Assembly (NCBI GenBank): GCA_964036295.1
Contig: OZ038462.1
Coordinates: 29,077,759-29,141,758, forward strand
Direction of reading: 5' to 3'
Origin: Plumapathes pennacea
Taxonomy: Eukaryota > Cnidaria > Anthozoa > Antipatharia > Myriopathidae
Length of the DNA: 64,000 nt
The translations under genes and the position numbers were made by a program. Below the pieces are notes generated by a model. That model had not been told where the DNA came from and ran no database searches. It saw only the letters and a program-made list of their open reading frames with translations. This document shows, piece after piece, positions 27,818 to 38,839 of the stretch. Every line of letters starts with the position of its first letter. Positions within the stretch are counted from its first letter, which is position 1.

Positions 27818-30800
27818 TCAGGACATATTAGCGTACACAGCTTCACCGGGCTTCTCTGATGGTTTGTTCAGTGAACCCGCCTGCACAGTGCCGACCACAT
27901 CGGCGTACACAGTCGGTGTGTACGGAGAATGTTTTTCCGGTTCTGCGCTGCCTGTGTCGTTGTCGAGATCCCCAAGTTCCGCGTAATACAGCTCTTCCTT
28001 GTTCTCTCTTTTCTGTGAAAAGACAACACAGCTGGAGTCTTGTGGTCTCTTGCCCTTTCAGCTGATGAAGCTGATGATTGTTAGGTTGCTGGCTGTCAGT
28101 TTGTACTGTACGCGCTGTGCGAAAAGTATTCATGAAATCCACCGTGTCCTTTCTGACTTTTCATTTTTCTGAAAGTACGCACTATTTTTGGAATTCAATG
28201 AGTTGCAATGATTTTTTCTGCATGGTTGTAGCTCAGATGGAAGTTCTCGAAACTTTCTTCGTGTACAAAGAACTCCACTTTGGTTTGGTAACTGAGCCGT
28301 GGTGTTATTTTTAAAATTAAAAGTGTATCAGCAGTCAAAAGGGACAAATTTTAAGCCGCAAAGTAGGATGTAATTCTCCACCGGTTGGTTGGTATCAAAC
28401 TAAAGAATACATGTGATGAAATAAATGTTTTCTGGAAAAAAAATTTGAAAGTAAACCACGTGCAAGTATTAGCTATGATAAAAACTTACAACACAAACAA
28501 AATATTTGGTAAGCGATTTTAATATTTTACACACAGACAACAGCATATTATGTGACGTAACACAATGTGTAAGTTCACTAAACGTATAGACTGAGAGGCA
28601 TGTTACAAACAAACAAGTAAACAAATAAATAAACTGAGGCAGGCAGGCAGGCAGGCAGACGACAAGCAGTCATTTGTTACCTTTTTCTTGGTCTTATCGA
28701 CCGTTGCATACGTGTCGTTTCTCTCGCTTATTTCCGCGCATGTCTGAGCCTCTTCTTCCTCTTTGGGGGTCCCAAGAAGCTTTGCGGCCTCTTGCTTAAC
28801 GTTGTCGTATGGATTGTCCGAGTCACTTTTCTGTTCATTACTATAACGTCAAATAAACGGGGCCGGAATTATTGAGATAAAACTGGTAGTCTTAAACTGC
28901 AGAGGCTAAGACACTTACAGCTTTGGTTTCTGTTCTGCGGCATCTGCAGAAAAAGAATTGATCGTCCGTGAGAGCTTGCTTTACAACTAAGAACCGGCAC
29001 CAGGTAAATATGGTGTCACACAGTCACTACATTTCGGGTTCAAAGCAGTATTAGAACCCCATATACCAAACTACTTATCAAGGCTTTCTTAAAAGTCACT
29101 CGTAAGCCTCAACGATGAATCTCTCAGTTTGCTTCGCGATGTGGCTGGGAGTATATGGCTTTTAAGTGAGTAGTCTAGTTTTGATGAAATGTAGCCGCTA
29201 TGTGATCAGTTCTGATACTTTAATGTGCAAATTAGAGCATGAGCGTTACTTAGTCTCTCTTTTTGTTTAATTAGCAACAGGGCTAGCAGACTACCGGCTG
29301 TAAACTCGGCTTAAATATATTAGCTGATGTTACAATGGAATGCTCGGCGTGGATATAAAAAATACATGTTAAATCAAGTAAAAGTTGCTGTGGGAAAGCT
29401 GAGTGCCGTTAAAGGAATCAAGTTTGTAAAGAAACTTGAGTTTTTTAACGGCACACTTTATCTTATATACTATATATACACTCTTTGTCTTATAGGTAAG
29501 TTGTGCTAACAATATTAAACCTTAGTTACCTTCTTTCGTCCTGCTTTTTCGTGACCTGCGATATCGTTTCAACAAAATAATTCCCAGCGCAACAGCAACA
29601 ACGACAAAGAGAACACCAAAAACGACAGCCAAGATCAACACGACGGATGGCTTGCTACTGGTTTCAGGTTTGGAGCTGGGTTTCACAGGGGACGGGGTGG
29701 TCGAACCTTGTCAAGAAAGGAAATTTTCAGCTGCAAGATAAATCAACTGATGCGAGTTGAATATTTTAAAATCTGTAGAGCCACCCCTTGTATGAATGTT
29801 ATATGTTATATACTACACATAAGTTAAATATCGTGCCAAGTGAATGTTGCTGAGGTTACCGGCGTTAAGTCTGCGTAGAACAAAGAGAAAGGACTTTTAA
29901 AAGGTTTCCAGTCATGCATTATGATTGAACTATCTATTTTGAGCAGGGCAGAAACTACCCCTACCCATTGTACCTCAAACGCACTGCTAACTGAACGAAA
30001 TGTTTTATTTGGTTTTGTTCTGGGTCTGCTGTAAGATCTTATTAAGGTTCTTGTAAGATATGTTAAGAAAACAAGTAAGATCTTATAGGATTTCAAACCT
30101 TATTAAGATTTATGTAAGAAATAAAGATCTTATAAGAATCTTATAAGATCTTATAAGATCTTAATAAGATTTCTACCTGGGTACAAAGAAACACTACAGC
30201 TTTTCATTTTCTAGAGTCACGGCTCCGGCAAGGCAAAGTTACGGACGTCACAAATGTTTGATACAAATTAATCACAGACCGGCACGATGTCGAGGACGAT
30301 GTCGTAGACTTTCTGAATGCGTAGGGGTTGTCGTAAATTATTAGTCCTCTTCAGGGAGTTGACGCATATAACCTAGTCGTCTAAAAGCCAGGTCCGGTAA
30401 CACATCTGACTGCTCCATCCCCAAGATAATGGCATTTTCAAAGTTTGCTACTCATAAATATAGTAGGTAGCTATTAGAACGATTCTTAAAAATTTATAGA
30501 TAATAGTAGTGTGTAAATTTTATGCACTAAGCTTTAATTTTTAAAGAGTATACTTTCAAAATTAGTCTTAATTTGTGTTCAACTAGTTAATTCACTTAAT
30601 AAAACGATTGTAAACTTCTCGTAATTCAGTTCATACTGCCATGAGATTCAATAAGCCCATTATTATTATTATTATTATTGACATGAATAGTTTATAGTTT
30701 TAACGTCAACCTACAAATTATGAATAGACGAAAGTACCATCAAGAAAGCTGGTGAAGTCTTATAGGATATTTCGGTTTTGTAAACACGCAATGAAAGTGC

Positions 30801-33173
30801 GCATGCATGCAGTACCTTTCTCCGTTGGACTGAGGGGGGTGGTGTGGATCTCTGATGGTTTGCTGGATGACGTCATCTTAACGGTGATTGGAGGGGTAGT
30901 TGGGTGAATCCAGCAGTTTAAACAGTTGTCTGACATAAGACAGATGAGTAAAGGGGTGAAGTAATTATCTCCGCATTGAGCCTCATATAACTTACTGGAC
31001 ATAACAAAAGGTAATAGAGGAAACAATTAACTTATTGAAAACTTCACAAATACTTTCAAAGTAGAAATTGCACACAAAAAGTCTGCATAACAATGTCAAA
31101 CAGTTTATGCTTGGATTTACCTGGACTATTTCTTTACTTAATTCGTTTTCTGTCTACTTGGTTCTATCCTCACCTGTCCTCATCTCTTCACAGATGTATG
31201 CCTTGTAAAAGTCGCCCCTAACACTGTTGGCAAAATTTTTATCGTCCGGTTTCCCTTGTTGCCACCGCCGTATGGTCAGCGGCTTCCCACTCACCCAGGT
31301 CCAGTTTGCATTAGTTTGATCTCTATACAGACCGATGTACCACTCGTTTTCGTTTTTTGAATGCGTTGACCTGTTCTGGATATCATTCTTGACAAACTCC
31401 CACTCTCCTTCTGTTTCCATGGAGACCAGATCCCTTCCAGCTTCCTGACATTTTTCTCTGTTTCTTTGCCAAGGAAACCCTGCCTTGGTATACGTGTAAC
31501 ACGAGCAAGTTGTGAGGGCTCCTACAAACACGAAAATAATAATTAAAGAAAGAGTCAAACTACATATTCTCCCAACCTTTTAAGAAGAAATTAGTAGGAA
31601 TTGATATTTTAATCAGCTTTCGTTATGGCAAGCTATCAAGTTCTCCTTACTGTGTTATAAGTCTCTGGTGAGAAACTGAAGGAGAAAATTGAAGTTAATC
31701 ACTTTTGGGAGTGACAGGGTTGAAACACCTGCTAAGCAGACGTGTTTGGTATCACGGCTAAAGGTTGAAATTATTGTATTGGTTACGTTCACTGAAAATG
31801 TCTTCTTCTGCTGGTTGTGAGTGGAAATGTGCATGGACTACAGTGCACATCAAGGTGATTATTGATTGTTGGGAACAATCCGATTGTAAATTGGGAGGTG
31901 AAATTGCTGGATCGCGAAACAGTTGGACAAAAACTTGGGACGGCATTATGCTATACCCCACAAGGCCGTCAAACCTCTATATCTTGATCGGTCAGTTTCA
32001 CGTAAACAGCGGAGGTAAAGTCTGTTTAGTCTGGGGTGATAATAGTGAAAAACTTTATAGGGATTCATTTTCACAACAATTATGAAGACATATATAATTA
32101 TTTCAGTCTTGTTAATCAATTCTACAAAGACAAATTTTCTAAAAATTACTCAGAGGCAAATCGTAAGACGGGGGGGTAACAAGTGGCAGAGGGGGAGGGG
32201 GGCGGAAGAGAAGTGGAAAGAAAAGGGAAAGAAAGAGTAAACTGTTCATCTCCGCTTTGCAGATGACTGACGATTGCGAAGCTTTGCGTGATTATTGCTG
32301 ATATTACACTTCGGTTTCTTTGTCAATAAAACGATAATGAAATAGGTCTACAGGATGTCATTCCCGCTACTTCAGGGAAATGGCCTGACGTTCGACGGCC
32401 TAGACTGAATAGCATGATCAACAGCGATTAACAAAGCAAGAAGAAGACAAATTAAATAGATAATAAATCAGTCATAAATAGACCTAGTGAACCGTGCAAC
32501 CGATTAATTGTGTGAACGAGAACATTCGCCGAAAACCGCAATAAAAAACACGATCACTGTGTATCGAGACATTTGAACAACAAATTATGAGGATTGCATT
32601 TATAATTTATCCAGTTATCTATTAATACATAACTACACAAGCAAAGTTTACGTCACATTTAATATATTAGAAAGTGAACCTCCACGCAGTCACGTCACAC
32701 TCGATCGGTTTCCTCGGCAGAGAGTTTACATTAAGAAAATAACGTCACACAAACGAAACCTTGACTTGAATAGAGTCCCATATTCATGACCAAGAAACGT
32801 TTCCTATAAAAAATGCTAAATATCTGAAGAGTATGACAAATCTTGGTTCAGAACCCACGGCGCCATGAGGCGAAGATTTCGTCGCACGCCGTACCTTCGC
32901 GACTATCACTTTGCGTTTCAGTTGCATGTGGCGCTCGACTCGCACTTTGAAAGGTAAAGTCGGGTACTCAGCCTTAACCCAGCGAACACAGCAACACTAA
33001 TTTCCGATCACTTAGAGCATTGAGTAGACGAGAATCAACTACATCGCAGATAGTCTAGCCAGTGAACTTCCGTCTAATTAAAACGACTAATATTAGTACT
33101 TACCGACTTCAACTGGAGTCGCAATTACGTAAATAAACAGTGCGAGGTAAAGCTCTGTACCGGAACCTCTCAT
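27818..33173 (-). CDS. C-type lectin-like receptor, A1 ectodomain with tail A (complete)
   Basis: Exons: signal 33104-33173, CTLD 31174-31521, stalk 30816-30929, membrane 29530-29706, 25-bp exon 28919-28943, tail 28681-28840, tail and stop 27818-28012. Total 1089 bp, 362 residues, in frame. The CTLD exon is 348 bp against 390 bp in its sisters: an in-frame loss of 14 codons between KPDDKNFA and NSVRGD removes a stretch (LIARNYP in sisters) just before the C-terminal strands. EKC, WYIGL, WTWV and YICEE remain. The membrane helix VVLILAVVFGVLFVVVAVAL is followed by KRYRRSRKSR. In the tail the first ITAM-like tyrosine is Cys (QTCAEI; codon within 28735-28745), while NPYDNV, TYATV, LYYAEL, TVYADV and VYANM are kept. 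It is therefore a functional-looking receptor with an altered tail; whether the shortened CTLD folds is open. Confidence 0.78.
30033..30174. repeat. Palindromic AAGATCTTATAAG element
   Basis: Second copy of the AGATCTTATA-rich sequence of 23878-23953, here with an additional inverted part (AAGATCTTATTAAGG...CCTTATTAAGATT). It lies in the intron between the stalk and membrane exons. Confidence 0.55.
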
Positions 33174-33263
33174 TGTTTTCCTTTCGTCCTGACAGATTGC
33201 CCCAAACAAATCATAATATTGAAGACGGTATGCAACTCATGCAAGAGATCAGTCGTCGGTAAG

Positions 33264-33271
33264 TGACGTCA
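33264..33271. promoter_or_regulatory. CRE-like TGACGTCA upstream of A1/tail A gene
   Basis: Octamer 91 bp before the ATG at 33173. Confidence 0.5.
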
Positions 33272-33888
33272 CGTCCGGCCTCTTAGGCGCGGCAGCAGTC
33301 ACCGGATAGCGGTATTCTGAGTATTTGTCATGCTTACTCGGTCCTTCATTTTGATTCTTAGTTTTATATTGATAACGGATAGCCCTTTCTGTTATCTGTT
33401 CTTTACTGCCTCTGCGCGTTTGACTAGTCCAACGGAATAAATTTAAACTGATATTCAGTTCAATCCTGGTCAAAATTACTTAAAAACTTCCATTTCCTAC
33501 TTCCCTATATCTCCCACCGCTTCACTTCCCAAATAATGTTGAAGCCGTTAAGTCCAAGAATTGAAAAACTGAACATTAGAAGGACATTTTGCTGCAAGTA
33601 GTGAAATATCCTAAAATTTAGAAGAAGTCCCAAGGAGTTTTGACAAGGGCCCGGTTGTTCAAAAGAACGACTCTTGCATGTTTATCCAAATTAGGTTTAA
33701 AAGTTTGTCTTTAGATTTCGCTCACAACACAATTTCTAGTATAGTCTTTTCGGCAGTAAAGCAAGTTTCTTGGTTGGTCTTTAATGAAAACCAAGTCTAT
33801 CGTGACCAATCCATATACAGCCGGTATACACACGAGAGTCAGGGAGAGGTCTTTCTTCATACCGTGGACAATCTATACGTGCGTCTGT

Positions 33889-36800
33889 TCAGGACATATT
33901 AGCGTACACAGCTTCACCGGGCTTCTCTGATGGTTTGTTCAGTGAACCCGCCTGCACAGTGCCGACCACATCGGCGTACACAGTCGGTGTGTACGGAGCA
34001 GGTTTTTCCGGTTCTGCGCTGCCTGTGTCGTTGTCGAGATCCCCAAGTTCCGCGTAACACAGCTCTTCCTTGTTCTCTCTTTTCTGTGAAAAGACAACGG
34101 AACTGAATTCATGTGGTCTCTTGCCCTTTCAGCTGATGGTTGTTACGTTGCTGATTGTCAGTTTGTACTGTACGCGCTGTTTGAAAAGTATATTCATGAA
34201 ATCCACCTTGTCCTTTCCGACCTTTCATCTTTCTGAAAGCACGCTCTATTTTTGGAATTCAGTGAGTTGCAATGATTCTTTCTGCATGGTTGTAGCTCAG
34301 ATGGAAGTTCTCGAAACTTTCTTTGTGTAATAAAGAACTCCACTGTGGTTTGGTAACTGAGCCGTGGTGTTATTATGCTGGGCCTAAGGGCCCAGCATAT
34401 AATTTGTTTTCACCAGGAAACCACAGCGTAGGTATCATGACAATTGGTAAAAGAAGTCCCCCCTCTAGGATTTTGAAGTTTGATTGACGTGTAAGCAAAA
34501 ATACTATATTTTGATTGGATAATGTTCACGTGCAAGCGGTGTGGAAGCCTTTCTTTTCTTGGCTGAGGTGAGATTTTTGTTGACATATACTTGCGCTCTT
34601 GCGGTTTTTGTTCATTATATTCACTTTCGCATTCTTCTTCGTCCAGCTGGTTAAAACTAAGCGAAGGAAAGCAAACATTTACAAACGATACCATTTCGAC
34701 AAGCAGAAGTCACTCCCTGCTGAGTTTTTCAGCTTTAACATACGCTTGTCAAACAACCGTGAATTCATCAAAACCGCGGTGATAATAGCTCTAAAATAAA
34801 ACAAGCCGACTGAAAGTTTAGAAACCCTGGTAGAAGAAACGCAATTTAGAACACGAAAAACAGATAAGTAATGAAGCGCAGGCTAGATTAATCGTGGCTT
34901 GTAATGTTTGAAGTCAAACTGTCAAATCAATTATGCATGAAAATGAGATAAGTCACGCAAACTCAAAATGTAGATTCTCTCATCCTTTTGAAACAAATGT
35001 ACGAGTGTTGTAATATAATTTACAGTTTAATCAGGTTCATTTTAGCAAGGTGCCAAAAGCCAAGTTCCCTATATTGTATTTTTTTGGGGGTGAAAACTGA
35101 AAGAGAAAATTAAAGTTGATCACTCTTGGGAGTCTCGCTCTAGTCAGAGATTGCTTATTCAATAATTCTTATGGTGCGTGCGGACACTTGCCACACCAAA
35201 CTTGAATCCCAGCATCTGTCGCGTTTTCTCGCGACAAAACTTGTTTTTAAAATTAAAAGTGTATCAGCAGTCAAAAGGGACACATTTTAAGCCGCAAAGG
35301 AGGATGTGATTCTCCACCGGTTGGTTGGTATCAAACTTAAGAATACATGTGGTGAAATAAATGTTTTCTGGGAAAAGAAAAACTTAAAGTAAATCACGTG
35401 CAAGTAAGCTATGATAACAACTTACAACCCAAAAAAATATTTGGTAAGCGTTATTAATAATTTAGGAATACACACAGACAACAGCATATTATGTGACGTA
35501 ACATATGTAAGCTCACTGCACGTATATACTGGGAGGCATGTTACAAACAAACAAGTAAACAAATAAACTGAGGCAGGCAGGCAGGCAGACGACAAGCAGT
35601 CATTTGTTACCTTTTTCTTGGTCTTATCGACCGTTGCATAAGTGTCGTTTCTCTCGCTTATTTCCGCGTATGTCTGAGCCTCTTCTTCCTCTTTCGGAGC
35701 CCCAAGAAGCTTTGCGGCCTCTTGCTTAACGTTGTCGTATGGATTGTCCGCGTCACTTTGCTGCTCATTGCTACAACGTCAAAAAAACGGGGAATTATTG
35801 AAATAAAAATCGTATAGTCTTAAGCTGCAGAGACTAAGACACTTACAGCTTTGGCTTCTGTTCTGCGGCACCTGCAGAGAAAAGAATTGATTGTCCATGA
35901 AAACCTGCTTCATAGAGAACCGGAATCCTACGCCAGTTAAATATGGCTAAAGAAAACGTGATTGTCATTTCGTGGGGTCCCATTCGAGAGTATCACACAG
36001 TCACTACATTTCGGGTTCAAGGCCGTATAAAACATAATATCAAAGTACTTATCAAGGCTTTCTTAAAAGTCACTCGTACGCCTCAACGATGAATCTCTTT
36101 TGCTTCGCGATGCGGCCGGGAGTATTGCGTATTGAGTAGTCTGAGCTAGTGATATTTAGCCGCTATGTGTGATCAGTTCTGATACTTGATGCACATAAAC
36201 CTAATCAACACTGTCTTAACCTCCTTAAAAGAGCATGAGCGTTACTTAGTCTCTCTTGTTTAGTTAGCAACAGGTCTAGCAGACTACCGGCTGTAAACCC
36301 GTCTTAAAATATACTAGCTAATGTTCAACCTCGTTCCCAGGCTCTTTCATCTCCCGGCCCCCGCCCCCGAAGAAAGACCCTGGTTCAGGCTGGTCACGTG
36401 CCTTGCTCACAAAGATAATCCGTTGGGAGGGGTCCCCCTGTCAAAGAAATTTGTCGCGCTATGCGTTTGTCAAAATCAAAACGAGGTTGACACAAACGAC
36501 ACAAATCAGCCAAGCTTTTTGGCAAGCTTCCTTTCGCTATCGTTAATAGGGAGTTTAAGAAACCTAGGACGGCGACGGCAATGAGAGGAACCAAAAAATA
36601 GTGTCTCTGTTTTTCCTATGTCTTTGTAACTTTGTCTATTCTTAGGTTGCTCAATTTATTCCGTTTTTGCCTAGGTTCCATTGATTTCATCGTTTCCTAC
36701 TAAGAAGAACGACGCTGCTGTTATTTTATTGAACTGTCGTCCACGTTCTGACGACGTAAAAAAGAAGCATTTGAAGTCGCACGCGAGAGCACGGCGACCC

Positions 36801-38778
36801 TGAGAACATGCCAATTTTAGATATTCACGTGCTTCTTTTGTCTTCTGTGATTAATTTTATTGTTTCACCGACGTCGCCGTCGTCTTCTAGCGTCCTGTAT
36901 CTTAAAGTCCCTAACAGCAGATACGTATTGGAGCATAAACCTTAAACCTCAATAAGTCAAGAGCTTGAAAGCTTTTTACTTTGGAGGCACGGAGCTTCCG
37001 CGGCTTCATTTGCGTAACTTGCCTTCGATCATTTCAGCGTTCGGGGCGCCGGTGGTGAAACTTAAATGCATCTTTTCACCCTTCCGAAGGAGCCTTGACT
37101 CACGAAATTATCTCTTGAAAGCTCTGAAGTTGTCGAGGCGTCTTTCACATGGTCTGCAGATTAAATGCAGCAAACCTTCGCTCTGTGGCAACGAGCTGCT
37201 GTAAAACTCTTCCGCTGTTTCGAGAAGTGCCCTGTTGGCCCAGTTTTCCGCATACTGTACGTTTTTGCGGTGAGTCTCCCACAGAACTACAAAGCCTACA
37301 ACAACTTGACTTGTTGTTACACAGCGTAAACTTTTTTCGGGGTCACACTGTGCGACACACATGGGAGGTGTTAAGTTTTTATATCCAAATTTTTCCTTCC
37401 CCAGTAGACAAAGTAAGGTAAATTTCCGACTTAACGGCCCCTCCCTTAGTTTCCTTTTTTGCAACCGGCCAGATTCTGGCCGACACGTGGCCAGCCTGAA
37501 CCAAGGTCTTTCTTCGGGAGCGGAGGCCGGGAGATGAAAGAGCCTGGGAACGAGGTTGGTTAATGTTCCATTGGAATGCTAGTGCCGTTAAAGAAGTTTG
37601 TAAGTTTGATGTGTTGTGCTAACAGTTACACCTTACCTTCTTTCGTCCGGCTTTTTCGTGACCTGCGAAATCGTTTCAAAAAAAAAATTCCCAGCACAAC
37701 AGCAACAACGACAAAGAGAACACCAAGAACGACAGCCAAGATCAACACGACGGATGGCTTGCTGCTGGTTTGAGGTTCGGAACTGGGCGTCACAGTGGAT
37801 GGGATGGTCGGCCCTTGTTAAGAAAGAAAGGAAATTTTCAGTTTCAAGATAAATAACTGATGCATGCGAGTTGAATAATTTTTAAAGTCTCTGGAGGTGG
37901 ATTGTATGTATGTTATATACTGTAGATAAGTTAAATACCGTGCAAAGCGAACGTTGCTGAGGTTACGGGCGTTAAGTCTGCGTAGAACAAAGAGAAGGGA
38001 CATTTTAAAAGGTTTTTTATGTACCACGAGCTCGTTTGTACAGGGCAGAAACGAACCCTAACCCATTGAACAAACAAACAAAGTTCGTTTGAGCTTGATT
38101 ATTTTTGTTGTTGTCGCCCCCATATTTGCCAACAGTTTTGTCATCGCCAATAAGTATTGTGTGTGATTCTAATTTCTCACTAAACTAATATTCTGGGCCC
38201 GGTTGTTCAAAGAGTGGATAGCGCTATCCACAGGATAAATCCTTATCCTCTCGACTGAATTAAGCTTAATGGTTAATTCTATCCACTGGATATCGACTTA
38301 TCCGGCGGATAGCGCTATACACTCTTTGAACAACCGGGCCCTGATGTTTCTACGGTGATCTATGAAGCAGCCTTACCATTTTCCTTTGGACTGATTGAGG
38401 TGCTATTCGCCTTTGATGGTGAAATCGATGATGTCACAGATATTGTGGGAAGAGCTGTAGGATGAGTCCAGCAGTCTCTCGAACAGTTAGCAGAATTAAC
38501 TAAACAGATGTAAAAAAACAAGTAGGAATCCAATCAAAATAGCTGTGAACATGAGGCAGCAATAACTTAACTGACTAATATAACAGAAGACACCTTCGAT
38601 TTAAGTACGTGTCCTCTGTTATATTAGTGAAGTATATGTTTTATTATTGACTGCCGGTGATCTAAATGCAGGAGAAATTTGCATTTAATCCTTTGTTATT
38701 GAATTTAGATTGCTACTAATACTTCTACTAACTCTGCTACTACTACTACTACTACTACCACTAATGATAATAATAATG

Positions 38779-38839
<61 letters not shown>

